A stretch of 64,000 nt of DNA, taken from positions 1 through 64,000 of the forward strand of contig JANOBD010000032.1 in NCBI GenBank assembly GCA_031411495.1, written 5' to 3'. This DNA comes from JANOBD01 sp031411495 (lineage in GTDB: Bacteria; Planctomycetota; Phycisphaerae; Tepidisphaerales; Tepidisphaeraceae). Position numbers and translations under genes: made by a program. A model generated the notes under the pieces. That model was not told the DNA's origin. It worked only from the letters and a program-made list of their open reading frames with translations, and did not search any database. Of the stretch, positions 42,238 to 54,682 are shown in pieces. How positions within the stretch are numbered: position 1 is the first letter of the stretch; every line of letters begins with the position of its first letter.

Positions 42238-43779
42238 ATGCAGCAGCGAACGCGGTCGCAAATGGTTCTGGCGGTCATTGGACTGTGTGCTCTGCAAATC
42301 GGGTCATATGCGCGGGCGCGGGTGACGTTCAACTTCACCAACCAGGGCGGCGCTTCCGCGCAAATGGTGGCCGGCATGGAACAGGCGTGCGCACGGTGGA
42401 CGGACCTGCTGGTCGATCCGATCACGATTAACTTCCAGATCAATGCGATCGCTCTGCCGGCCGGCCAACTCGGCGGGACGACCAGCTTTTATGACCCATA
42501 TTCGTACACGAGCGTGCGTGGCGCGCTCGTGAGCAATCGATTCAGCATCGACGACCTGTCGAGCGCATCGCATCTGCTCGCCGGGCCGATGCATTCGATG
42601 CTTATCAACCGCACCGCAAACGACCCGGCGGGCACACTGAGCGCAGCCGTCTACTTTGACAACGGCCAGGGCGGGCCCGGTCAGGCAGGATCAGAAAATA
42701 ACACGATCGTCCGAATGAGCAGCGCCAACGCCAAAGCGATGGGCCTCTATCCGGCCAACAACGCCGGGCTGGATGCGACGATCAATTTCACCACGCTGCA
42801 GAGTTTTGATTTTGATCCCAGCGACGGCATCAGTCCGGGCAAGGTGGATTTCGTCGGGATTGCGACGCACGAGATGGGGCACATGCTCGGGTTCCTCAGC
42901 GGCGTCGACACGCTCGCGCGAAATGCCGTCCCGCCCGGCGTGAATGACAACGCATTGCCCTACGTGACGCCGTCGGACCTGTTCCGCTTCTCGACGCGCA
43001 GCATCGGCCCGGGCGGCGGCATCGGCGTTCACGACTGGACGGCCGACAACACGCCCAAATACTTCTCCGTCGACGGCGGCGCGACGCCCGCGGGCTTAAT
43101 GAGCACCGGCAACCTGTTCGGCGACGGCTACGAAGCCCATCACTGGAAGAACGGACAGGGCTTGGGAATTATGAATCCCACCGTCTCCTCCGGCGTGACG
43201 CTTGCGATCAGCGAGAACGATCTGCGAATGCTCGACGCGATCGGCTACGACCTGCGGATGTTGCCCGGCGATTTTGATCGCAACAATATCGTCAACGCGA
43301 AGGACATCGACCTTCTCTTCCGTGCCGACACCGGCGCGACGCCCGTTATCGCGAGCCGCTTGTTCGACGTGAACGGCGACGGACAAGTGAACATTTCGCT
43401 AAACGCTGCGGGAAGCGATGTCGATCAACTCGTGAAGGTAATCCTGGGCACGACTTACGGCGACGCGAACCTCGACGGGCGAGTGAACTTCGACGACCTG
43501 CTGACCCTCGCCCAACACTACGGCGATCCGACTGGCGGTTGGACGACAGGCAATTTCAACGGCACCGCCGGCGTCAACTTTGACGACCTGCTGATGCTGG
43601 CGCAGCATTACGGAGCCGGCACGATCGTTGAAACGAACGCATCGATCGGCAGTGAACAATTCCAGGCGGATTGGCACTTGGCACGGTCGATCGTGCCGGA
43701 GCCAGCGGCGGGAGTTGTGGCTGTCGCGTTCCTATTCAAACGACGTCGGCAGGACAGAGACAATCCGGTCAGCCACTGA
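42238..43779 (+). CDS. Secreted zinc metallopeptidase-like protein with two dockerin-like modules and PEP-CTERM
   Basis: 513 residues; signal peptide (MVLAVIGLCALQIGSYARA). The zinc motif HEMGHMLGFLSGVD begins at His211, of the type found in secreted metalloproteases with PEP-CTERM tails; the substrate is unknown. A first dockerin-like module (GDFDRNNIVNAKDIDLLF, FDVNGDGQVNISLN) is followed by a second in the local style (GDANLDGRVNFDDLLTLAQ, GVNFDDLLMLAQHYG), then FQADWHLARSIVPEP, a short hydrophobic stretch and FKRRRQD. CGGAG precedes the ATG at 42238. Carrying two different dockerin-like modules is unusual. Confidence 0.87.
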   Translation: MQQRTRSQMVLAVIGLCALQIGSYARARVTFNFTNQGGASAQMVAGMEQACARWTDLLVDPITINFQINAIALPAGQLGGTTSFYDPYSYTSVRGALVSNRFSIDDLSSASHLLAGPMHSMLINRTANDPAGTLSAAVYFDNGQGGPGQAGSENNTIVRMSSANAKAMGLYPANNAGLDATINFTTLQSFDFDPSDGISPGKVDFVGIATHEMGHMLGFLSGVDTLARNAVPPGVNDNALPYVTPSDLFRFSTRSIGPGGGIGVHDWTADNTPKYFSVDGGATPAGLMSTGNLFGDGYEAHHWKNGQGLGIMNPTVSSGVTLAISENDLRMLDAIGYDLRMLPGDFDRNNIVNAKDIDLLFRADTGATPVIASRLFDVNGDGQVNISLNAAGSDVDQLVKVILGTTYGDANLDGRVNFDDLLTLAQHYGDPTGGWTTGNFNGTAGVNFDDLLMLAQHYGAGTIVETNASIGSEQFQADWHLARSIVPEPAAGVVAVAFLFKRRRQDRDNPVSH

Positions 43780-43788
43780 GTGATTCGA

Positions 43789-44175
43789 TTACATCCCCGG
43801 CAGCGCGCCCGGCGGCAGGCCCATGTCGCCGGCGATCTTGCTCATCTCGTCCTTCATCATCTCCGCGGCTTTGGCCTGGGCCGCGCGGACGGCGGCGGCG
43901 ATGAGGTCTTCGAGCATCTCGAAATCGGCGGCGGCGAGCGCGGTCTTCCCCGTCGCATCCTGCGGAGCGAGCCGCGCGTAATCGATCTTCAGCTTGATCA
44001 GCTCCAGCTTGCCGTTCACGGTGGCGGTGACCATGCCCGCGCCCGCGTCCCCGGTGACCGACTTGCGGGCCAATTCCTCCTGCATGCGGGTCATCTTTTC
44101 GCGCATCTCGCCAGCTTTGGCGAGCAGGCCGCCGATGTTTCCGAGTCCGCCCATGTTTTTCAGTGCGTCGAACAT
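43789..44175 (-). CDS. ebfC: YbaB/EbfC-family nucleoid-associated protein
   Basis: 128 residues; small DNA-binding dimer of the YbaB/EbfC family. The core is AGEMREKMTRMQEELARKSV, then a beta segment (VTATVNGKLELIKLKIDY) and a helix (LEDLIAAAVRAAQAKAAEMM) with a Met/Gly-rich end. The ATG at 44175 is preferred over a frame extension because TACACT lies 7 nt upstream with TTGCCT 16 nt before it (leaderless promoter). It is convergent with the metallopeptidase gene (9-nt gap). No dnaX or recR is adjacent. Confidence 0.92.
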   Translation of the reverse strand: MFDALKNMGGLGNIGGLLAKAGEMREKMTRMQEELARKSVTGDAGAGMVTATVNGKLELIKLKIDYARLAPQDATGKTALAAADFEMLEDLIAAAVRAAQAKAAEMMKDEMSKIAGDMGLPPGALPGM

Positions 44176-44182
44176 GATCGGG

Positions 44183-44210
44183 AGTGTAGGGGGCGAGCGG
44201 CGCAAGGCAA
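44183..44210 (-). promoter_or_regulatory. Predicted leaderless promoter of ebfC
   Basis: TTGCCT (44210-44205), a 16-nt spacer and TACACT (44188-44183), then 7 nt to the ATG. Confidence 0.5.
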
Positions 44211-44234
44211 CCGACGACCGGATTGATCGGGAAC

Positions 44235-44298
44235 CCAATGACCAAAAAAGTCACAAGAACCGATGTCCAACGCTGCACCATGGGTGATTGGTCATTGG
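44235..44298. repeat. Second copy of the CCAATGACCAA palindromic repeat
   Basis: CCAATGACCAA (44235-44245) and TTGGTCATTGG (44288-44298) are identical to the inner arms at 38817-38878. The element separates the divergent ebfC and purB promoters. Confidence 0.75.
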
Positions 44299-44388
44299 TC
44301 CTTTGTTGGTCACTGAATCTGTGTCATTTCGCGTCGACAACACTGCGGCAACCTCCGTGAACGCATTTATCTCCTGCACGAGAATCCG

Positions 44389-44394
44389 TAAGAT
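44389..44394 (+). promoter_or_regulatory. -10-like TAAGAT directly before purB
   Basis: TAAGAT ends 6 nt before the ATG; no Shine-Dalgarno fits in the gap, suggesting a leaderless mRNA. Confidence 0.45.
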
Positions 44395-44400
44395 CGCTCT

Positions 44401-45831
44401 ATGAACGTCGACACGTACGAATCCCCGCTGGCCACGCGCAATGCTTCGCCGCAGATGCTCACGCTGTTTTCCGCGCGCCATCGCATTACGCAGTGGCGCA
44501 AGCTCTGGATCGCGCTCGCCGAAGAGGAACAGAAGCTGGGCCTGACGCGGATCAGTGATGAAGCGATCAGGCAGCTCAACGCGACCGTCGACAACATCGA
44601 TTTCGAACTTGCCGCGAGCTGGGAGAAGCGCCTTCGGCACGACGTGATGGCGCACGTCCACACCTACGAGGAAGTCGCGCCGGCGGCCAAGGGGATCATT
44701 CATCTCGGTGCGACGAGCCAGTATGTGAACTGCAATTCCGATCTGATCATCTATCGCCAGGCGCTGCGGCTTCTCGCCGAGCGACTTGCAGGCGCCATCG
44801 ACGCGCTGGGCGCCTTCGCGATGAAGTGGAAGGACTTGCCGTGCCTCGGCTACACGCACTATCAACCCGCGCAGCCGACGACCGTCGGCAAGCGCGCGAC
44901 GCTCTGGGCGCAGGATCTGGTGCTCGATCTGGAAGCGATCGAGCATCGCATTTCGTCACTTCGCTTCCGCAGCGCAAAGGGAACCACTGGCACGCAGGCG
45001 TCGTTCCTGTCGCTCTTCGATGGCGACCATGCCAAGTGTGACTTGCTCGATGAGCGGATCGCCAGGCGTTTCGGGTTCGAGGAGAGTTTCGCGGTCACCG
45101 GGCAGACGTACCCGCGAAAAGTCGACGCACAGATCGCCGCCGACGTCGCGGGTGTGGCGGCGAGCGTACATCGGATGTGCAACGACATCCGGCTGCTCGC
45201 GGGCATGAAGCAGCTCGAAGAACCGTTCGAAAAGGAACAGGTCGGCAGCAGCGCGATGGCGTACAAGCGGAACCCGATGCGCTGCGAACGCGCGACCGGC
45301 CTGGCGCGGTTCGTCATCAGCCTGGTGAGCAGTCCGTTTCAGACTGCGGCCGAGCAGTGGTTCGAGCGGACGCTGGACGACTCCAGCAACAAGCGGCTGA
45401 GCATCCCGGAGATGTTCCTGGCGACGGACGGCTGCCTGCTGATCACGATCAATGTCGCGCGCGGGTTGGTGGTCTATCCGAAAACGATCGAGGCGGCGCT
45501 CAAGGCGGAGCTGCCTTTCATGGCGACCGAGGAGATCCTGATGGCCGCGGTTCGCGCCGGCGGAGATCGACAGGCGCTGCACGAGAAGATTCGTACTCAC
45601 TCACTGGCGGCATCCGAAGTCGTAAAAAACCAAGGCAAGCCGAACGACCTTATCGAGCGGCTCAAGACAGACGCCGCGTTCGCGAAGGTGAATCTCGATG
45701 ATGTGCTCGACGCGAGCAAGTACGTCGGGCGTGCTCCGGAGCAGACTCAAGCGTTCGTGGAAAAGGTGGTCGAGCCGATCCGGAAGCGGTACGCAGCGGT
45801 GATCAAGACGGACGCGGAACTGAAGGTGTGA
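44401..45831 (+). CDS. purB: Adenylosuccinate lyase
   Basis: 476 residues; cleaves SAICAR and adenylosuccinate in purine synthesis. The superfamily signature GSSAMAYKRNPMRCER begins near residue 282 with the mobile-loop serines. HLGATSQYVNCNSDL and YTHYQPAQPTTVGKRA hold the catalytic histidine regions, and KGTTGTQASFLSLFDGD is the third conserved block. The length matches the longer eukaryote-like PurB forms. No Shine-Dalgarno. A long hairpin follows 21 nt after the stop. Confidence 0.97.
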   Translation: MNVDTYESPLATRNASPQMLTLFSARHRITQWRKLWIALAEEEQKLGLTRISDEAIRQLNATVDNIDFELAASWEKRLRHDVMAHVHTYEEVAPAAKGIIHLGATSQYVNCNSDLIIYRQALRLLAERLAGAIDALGAFAMKWKDLPCLGYTHYQPAQPTTVGKRATLWAQDLVLDLEAIEHRISSLRFRSAKGTTGTQASFLSLFDGDHAKCDLLDERIARRFGFEESFAVTGQTYPRKVDAQIAADVAGVAASVHRMCNDIRLLAGMKQLEEPFEKEQVGSSAMAYKRNPMRCERATGLARFVISLVSSPFQTAAEQWFERTLDDSSNKRLSIPEMFLATDGCLLITINVARGLVVYPKTIEAALKAELPFMATEEILMAAVRAGGDRQALHEKIRTHSLAASEVVKNQGKPNDLIERLKTDAAFAKVNLDDVLDASKYVGRAPEQTQAFVEKVVEPIRKRYAAVIKTDAELKV

Positions 45832-45852
45832 CGGATGGTCTTTGTTTAGACC

Positions 45853-45900
45853 GCGAGCCTGCTCGCCGATCTCGACGCGCAACGCGGCGAGCAGGCTCGC
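45853..45900. repeat. 16-bp perfect hairpin (GCGAGCCTGCTCGCCG) after purB
   Basis: GCGAGCCTGCTCGCCG (45853-45868) is exactly inverted at 45885-45900. It lies between convergent genes and may serve as a two-way terminator. Palindromes with this core are common intergenic repeats in planctomycete-type genomes. Confidence 0.7.
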
Positions 45901-45938
45901 CGGCTACACTAGAACATTCGACCATCATCGCGTCGATG

Positions 45939-46139
45939 CTAATCCAGCACTTCAATAAATCCGTCGTGCTCTTTCGAATTGATGATTCGGCAGATTTCTT
46001 CGGCCTTCGCCCGTGTGCGCACGTGGATTTTAAACTCGTTTTTGCCGCCTTGCTTGCCATTCCATACGGCATAGGTGCCGGCCATGCCCATGGCCACGCG
46101 AACTTTGCCAGTGTTGGGAGGGATTTCGTATCTCGCCAT
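45939..46139 (-). CDS. Small hypothetical protein (66 aa)
   Basis: 66 residues, alpha/beta: two strands (KVRVAMGMAGTYAVWNG, NEFKIHVRT), a helix (AKAEEICRIIN) and a final strand (GFIEVLD). Basic and soluble, no cysteine cluster. The ATG has no ribosome site, but TACACT lies 10 nt upstream, in line with other leaderless starts here. Convergent with purB. No family was recognised. Confidence 0.6.
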   Translation of the reverse strand: MARYEIPPNTGKVRVAMGMAGTYAVWNGKQGGKNEFKIHVRTRAKAEEICRIINSKEHDGFIEVLD

Positions 46140-46315
46140 TTGCGCTCAAAGTGTAATCATTGGCGATGCAGAGTCGACCGGATTCATGCGGATCCGAATC
46201 GATTCCTGCGGCGCTCGACACCGATTGGCGTCGGCGCACCGCCGCGCTCGTGATCCTCACGGCAAGGAAATTCGCGATGTACGAAAACAAATGGGGTGAG
46301 AAAGCGGCTTAGACC

Positions 46316-48304
46316 ATGTCTCGCCCCTGGCGGCGATTATCGATCACCTCGTTGTTCACACTGGCGACGCTCGGGCCGCTGGTGCTGGTGGGTGTTCTGC
46401 TCATCGGGCTCGCGGTGCGGACAATCCATCGCTCTTCAGCCACGCTGGGCAAGGACATTCTCGACCAGACGTCTCGGCGGGTCGATGCGGACGTTCGCGC
46501 GTACCTAGAGCACACGCGGCGGACGAGCGACTTGCTCGCCGGATTGATCAGTGACGAGGTACTCTCCACGGATTCGTACGAGTCGTGGACGAACCGATTC
46601 TTCATCCGACTCCGCACGACGCCGGAGATCTCTTCCATCTGCTTCACCAACGAAGCACTCGACACGATCTACCTCATGCGTTACCCGCCGGAACTTGAGT
46701 ATGGCATCGGCAAAGGTCACGGCGACGGTTCGATCATGAGGACCTACGAAGCGCACCTGGACGGTTCCATGAGCCCGGAGCCGCGAAAGGTCTATGAATA
46801 CGACCCGCGCACGCACGAATGGTGGAAGCTCGGCTATGAGTCCCGCGAGCCGCGCTGGACCTCCCCGTATCAGTGGTTCCAGAGCGAGCAGCGCAAAGAG
46901 GAGAGCGTCGTTGCGGTTGCCTACACGCGAACCCTTCGCAACCACAAAGGCGATCGGCTGGGGGTTCTGTCCGTCGACGCGACGTTGGACCAGATCGATC
47001 GTCATCTTGCTGAAATCACGTCACTTCCCGGCGCCTTTGTCGTCGTCACCGACGAGCAGGAGCGCGTGGTCGTTTCTTCGCTGAAGGAATCGCGCGGCAG
47101 ACTTCAACCGTTCAATACACACCTGCAGAGTCCTTCGCCGCTGGAAAGGAATGCCGCGGAACTGCTCGGCATGGCGCGCGCCCAGGATGGCACGGTCGCA
47201 AGGGTGAAGCGTGAGGGCCAGGTCTACTGGGTGCGGCGGGTTCCGCTGGTGATCGAGAATGGCCCGCGATGGACGATGAATCTCGCCGTGCCCGATGACC
47301 AGTTGCTCCAGGGCGCGAAACAGGCCGTCACCTGGATGATCTGGGCCGGCGGGATTTCGCTTTCTGCGGCGGTGCTGTTTGCCACGCTTCTGGCCCGCAC
47401 CGTGACGAGGCCGATGACCAAGCTCGCCGCGTTCGCGCGGGAAATCGGCGGCGGCCAATTCGATCGTCGCGTCGATGCCGCCTCCACGCGCGAGTTTGTC
47501 GAGCTGTCCCACGCGCTCAACACGATGGCCAGCAATCTCCAGGAACGGGTGCAGCTCCTGGCGCAGAAGGATGCCGCCCAGGAGGCATCGGCGCTTAAAG
47601 GCCGGCTTATCGCGCATGTGAGCCACGAGTTCCGCACGCCGCTGAACGCGATCATCGGCTATGGCGAGATCCTGCGGGAAGCCGCCCACGCCCAGGGGCA
47701 GGCCGAAGTGGGGAACGATGTCGGCAAGATCCTACTCGCCAGCCGCCACTTATTGACGTTGATCAATAATCTGTTGGACCTCTCGCGCGTCGAGGCGGGG
47801 CGGATGAAGCTGGATGTCGGGCGGTTCAGCGTCCGAACGCTTCTCAACGACGTCGCTGACCTGCTTCGGCCGGTTATCGCAGCAAGTGGGAACGAATTCG
47901 CATTGAATTGCGATCTCGTCGATGATCAGATGATATCCGACCCGGCGCGGGTGCGCCAGGTGTTGATCAACCTGCTGGGCAATGCCGCAAAGTTTACATC
48001 GAAGGGAACGATTCGATTGTGGGTCGAGGAGACGCATTCGCAGCAAATCGTGTTTCACGTCGACGATACCGGGCCCGGCCTCTTGCCCGAACAACTCGAT
48101 CGCCTTTTCGAACCGTTCGGACAGGCGGACCTGTCGAACCGACTCCATGGCGCCGGCGCCGGACTCGGGCTGGCCATCTGCAGGCAGTTGTGCGAATTGC
48201 TTGGTGGAACCATCGAACTACACAGCTCGGTCGGAAGAGGAACGCAGGCGGTCGTCTCGTTGCCCAGATCGCATCGTGGTTCAAAAGAGTTTTCATTACA
48301 TTGA
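46316..48304 (+). CDS. Membrane sensor histidine kinase (extracytoplasmic sensor, HAMP, HisKA, HATPase)
   Basis: 662 residues. TM1 at about 10-34, a large extracytoplasmic Cache-like sensor domain (about 40-330), TM2 at about 337-362, and HAMP (RTVTRPMTKLAAFAREIGGG). The HisKA phosphosite His437 is in HVSHEFRTPLNAIIGYGEIL. The HATPase_c boxes are NLLGNAAKFTS (N box), DTGPGLLPEQLDRLFEPFGQ (G1/F) and GAGLGLAICRQLCELLGG (G2). It autophosphorylates and would pass phosphate to the receiver protein encoded 36 nt downstream. The signal is unknown. Confidence 0.95.
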   Translation: MSRPWRRLSITSLFTLATLGPLVLVGVLLIGLAVRTIHRSSATLGKDILDQTSRRVDADVRAYLEHTRRTSDLLAGLISDEVLSTDSYESWTNRFFIRLRTTPEISSICFTNEALDTIYLMRYPPELEYGIGKGHGDGSIMRTYEAHLDGSMSPEPRKVYEYDPRTHEWWKLGYESREPRWTSPYQWFQSEQRKEESVVAVAYTRTLRNHKGDRLGVLSVDATLDQIDRHLAEITSLPGAFVVVTDEQERVVVSSLKESRGRLQPFNTHLQSPSPLERNAAELLGMARAQDGTVARVKREGQVYWVRRVPLVIENGPRWTMNLAVPDDQLLQGAKQAVTWMIWAGGISLSAAVLFATLLARTVTRPMTKLAAFAREIGGGQFDRRVDAASTREFVELSHALNTMASNLQERVQLLAQKDAAQEASALKGRLIAHVSHEFRTPLNAIIGYGEILREAAHAQGQAEVGNDVGKILLASRHLLTLINNLLDLSRVEAGRMKLDVGRFSVRTLLNDVADLLRPVIAASGNEFALNCDLVDDQMISDPARVRQVLINLLGNAAKFTSKGTIRLWVEETHSQQIVFHVDDTGPGLLPEQLDRLFEPFGQADLSNRLHGAGAGLGLAICRQLCELLGGTIELHSSVGRGTQAVVSLPRSHRGSKEFSLH

Positions 48305-48340
48305 AGTGCGTCCGCGACGCGTAACAAGCGGAGAGATGTT

Positions 48341-49015
48341 ATGTCCCATCACCGAACGATCTTGTTGGTCGAAGACGAACCGATGAGCCAGGACGTCCTC
48401 TCCAGGCGTCTGGAGAGCCAGGGGTACCACGTCGTCTCGGTGAAAGACGGCATCGAATGCCTCGAATGGCTCGCGACCAACCGCGCCGATCTCGTGCTGA
48501 TGGACATCTCCATGCCGCGCATGAACGGCATCGACTGCCTGCGGGAGATCCGCCGCGCCTATTCGTATGACTCGCTCCCCGTGATCATCGTCAGCGCCAT
48601 GGTGGACAGCGACGACGTGGTGGCGGGCATCGAAGCCGGCGCGAACGACTACGTCGTGAAGCCGGTCAACTTCCGGGTGCTGCGGGCGCGGATTCACGCC
48701 TGCCTGCGGCTGAAATCGACGGTGTCGGTGCTGGTGGAAGCCGAGCGGCAGCGGGTGATGGTGGAAACGCTCAGCCGCAGCGCCGCCAAGCTCGCCGCGC
48801 CGCTGGATGAGGTATTGAAGAATCTCGAGCGGGTGATGAAGACGACGCTCGCCGACAACACCGCGCAGGCAGAACTGAACCAGACGGTGGCGTGTCTGGA
48901 AGAGGTGATCGACGTGCTCGAGCAGATCAAGCAGGCCGGGCAACTGGCAGATGTGCCGTACACCGAGCGATTGAAGATGCTTCAGGAATCGCCGGGCGGC
49001 ACCGCCGGGTCGTGA
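48341..49015 (+). CDS. Stand-alone response regulator (receiver plus coiled-coil tail)
   Basis: 224 residues. The receiver domain is complete: VEDEPMSQD acidic pair, phosphoacceptor Asp55 in LMDISMPRMNG, VSAM (Ser) and VVKPVN (Lys). After residue about 125 comes a helical, coiled-coil-like tail (VEAERQRVMVETLSRSAAKL) without a DNA-binding or enzymatic domain. It probably acts through protein contacts or in a phosphorelay with the kinase upstream. GGAGAG precedes the ATG. Confidence 0.92.
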   Translation: MSHHRTILLVEDEPMSQDVLSRRLESQGYHVVSVKDGIECLEWLATNRADLVLMDISMPRMNGIDCLREIRRAYSYDSLPVIIVSAMVDSDDVVAGIEAGANDYVVKPVNFRVLRARIHACLRLKSTVSVLVEAERQRVMVETLSRSAAKLAAPLDEVLKNLERVMKTTLADNTAQAELNQTVACLEEVIDVLEQIKQAGQLADVPYTERLKMLQESPGGTAGS

Positions 49016-49086
49016 ATTTGACGGTTTTCGACCGGGCGGCCGCGGTTTTGCATGTCTCTCTTTGGCCTTCGGCGCGGTTATCGTCC

Positions 49087-49117
49087 TTGACCCCGTCTGC
49101 CGGGGCGGAAATACTGT
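49087..49117 (+). promoter_or_regulatory. Predicted leaderless promoter of the small secreted protein
   Basis: TTGACC (49087-49092), a 19-nt spacer and TACTGT (49112-49117), then 9 nt to the ATG at 49127. Confidence 0.4.
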
Positions 49118-49126
49118 TTGATTCGC

Positions 49127-49435
49127 ATGGACCCGATTCGCCGGCTGATTTTGCTGGGGCTCGTGGCTTCGGTCATTTTGACCGAGCCCACGCAGGCCCG
49201 CGCGCTCTTCGAGTCGCCGGATCAGTTCGCCGGCCGGCAGCCTGTTACCGCCACGCAGCGGTTCATCCGTCAATTGGCCGTTGTGCTTCGCCAGACGGTG
49301 AAGCCGGCGATCGTCCGAACGCGAAATGACAATATCGTCGGCCGGTTGACCTCGGCAGACCGCCAAACTGACTCGACGGGCTTCCTGCTCGCGCTTCTGC
49401 CACACCAGTTCGATCTCCCGCCGCCACTGGGTTGA
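49127..49435 (+). CDS. Small secreted hypothetical protein (102 aa)
   Basis: 102 residues with a signal peptide (LILLGLVASVILTEPTQA) and a basic, amphipathic mature part (FIRQLAVVLRQTVKPAIVR). No cysteines and no known domain. It lies between the two-component genes and secA on the same strand. TTG at 49118 is an alternative start, but the promoter boxes favour the ATG. Confidence 0.55.
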   Translation: MDPIRRLILLGLVASVILTEPTQARALFESPDQFAGRQPVTATQRFIRQLAVVLRQTVKPAIVRTRNDNIVGRLTSADRQTDSTGFLLALLPHQFDLPPPLG

Positions 49436-49558
49436 TGAAAAGCTCCGTTTCCGCGGCGTCCGTGTTTCGACGCTGCCAGTGCGCTCAGGCGACTTCGCCT
49501 CCGCGTCGGTTTTGCGCCGATGTCGGTGACTCCATCAACTCCAATCCACGAGACTCCC

Positions 49559-53605
<4,047 letters not shown>

Positions 53606-53657
53606 ATTGATGCACAACGTGCGCCTTGCGCGTGGTTTGCACAGGGAGACCCTAAAG

Positions 53658-53691
53658 CGCGGCCGGTGTAGACACCGGCCGCGTCCTCGTT
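53658..53691 (+). terminator. Terminator-like hairpin after secA
   Basis: CGCGGCCGGTGT, loop AG and ACACCGGCCGCG give 12 perfect pairs, followed by TCCTCGTTT. It ends the secA transcript 53 nt after its stop. Confidence 0.75.
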
Positions 53692-53750
53692 TGACATCTC
53701 GCCAGGCCCGCCAATCGCCATGAAAGAATGCGACTCCTGCCCCGGTCCCT

Positions 53751-53779
53751 TTGCCGGGGCGATTGTTCGCACGTATCGT
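53751..53779 (+). promoter_or_regulatory. Predicted leaderless promoter of the ECF sigma gene
   Basis: TTGCCG (53751-53756), a 17-nt spacer and TATCGT (53774-53779), then 6 nt to a GTG codon. This is the best-formed example of the pattern in the window and decides the start of the gene. Confidence 0.55.
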
Positions 53780-53785
53780 GGCGGC

Positions 53786-54559
53786 GTGGCCCAGGGAGAG
53801 AATCCATCTGATCGCAGGAACGATGGCTCGCGACACCGCTTTCCCGTGACGCGCTGGACGCTGGTCGGCCGGGCGGGCGGCGCGGATGGTGAGTCGCGGC
53901 CGGTTGCGATTGCGGAGATCGTTCGCCTGTACGCGCCCGCGCTCAAGGCCCACCTGCTTCACGCGGCGAAATACGATGAGCACCGCGCCGAGGATCTGCT
54001 GCAGGGCTTTCTCACCGAAAAAGTGCTCGAGCAGCGGCTGATCGGATATGCCGACCCCAAACGCGGCCGCTTTCGATCGTTCCTGCTGACCGCGCTCGAT
54101 CGCTACGTGATCGATGAGCATCGCCGCGCCGCCGCCAAAAAGCGCTCGCCGCGCGAGGCTGTCCAGGACATCAGCGAGCATCTCGACACGCTCGCGAATC
54201 GAACCGTTGCCGAAAACGACAGCGCGTTCGATCTCGCCTGGGCGCGGGAAGTCGTCGATGAAGTCCTCACGACGATGCGCCTGCAGTGCCAGGAGACCGG
54301 CCGCCAAGACCTGTGGGAGGTGTTCGAGGTGCGCTACCTCAAGCCGGCGACAGAGAACGTCGAGCCCGAGCCGCACGAGTCGATCGCGCAGCGGCTGAAA
54401 CTCGAATCGGCCCACCAGGCGGGGAACCTGCTCACCACCGCCAAGCGGATGTTCACACGGCTGTTCAAATCGGTCGTGTCGCGGTACGCGGCGGATGAGA
54501 ACGAAGTGCGAGCCGAGGTTTCAGAACTGTCGCGCATCTTCTTCAAATCGCCCGACTGA
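53786..54559 (+). CDS. ECF-type RNA polymerase sigma factor of the planctomycete kinase-linked class
   Basis: 257 residues from GTG 53786. HRFPVTRWTLVGRAGG with ALKAHLLHAAKYDEHRAEDLLQGF is the region-2 pattern of planctomycete ECF factors (FPVTRWSL ... AEDLTQGFF). GRFRSFLLTALDRYVIDEHRRA forms the next conserved helix, and a region-4-like helix-turn-helix lies near IAQRLKLESAHQAGNLLTTAKRMF. It is directly followed by a Ser/Thr kinase, a pairing known for these factors, which suggests control by phosphorylation or a shared signal. An ATG at 53720 would add 22 residues but lies upstream of the promoter boxes. Confidence 0.87.
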   Translation: MAQGENPSDRRNDGSRHRFPVTRWTLVGRAGGADGESRPVAIAEIVRLYAPALKAHLLHAAKYDEHRAEDLLQGFLTEKVLEQRLIGYADPKRGRFRSFLLTALDRYVIDEHRRAAAKKRSPREAVQDISEHLDTLANRTVAENDSAFDLAWAREVVDEVLTTMRLQCQETGRQDLWEVFEVRYLKPATENVEPEPHESIAQRLKLESAHQAGNLLTTAKRMFTRLFKSVVSRYAADENEVRAEVSELSRIFFKSPD

Positions 54560-54682
54560 CCGGAATAGCTGCGGTTTTTCCGGACGAAGACCGCACGCCA
54601 TCCGGCGTGGAATTCCTTTCTTCCGCGGCGCGGACACGGGTATCCTTGTCGCATTGCCGCGGCCGTTTGCAGGAGCAATTCC

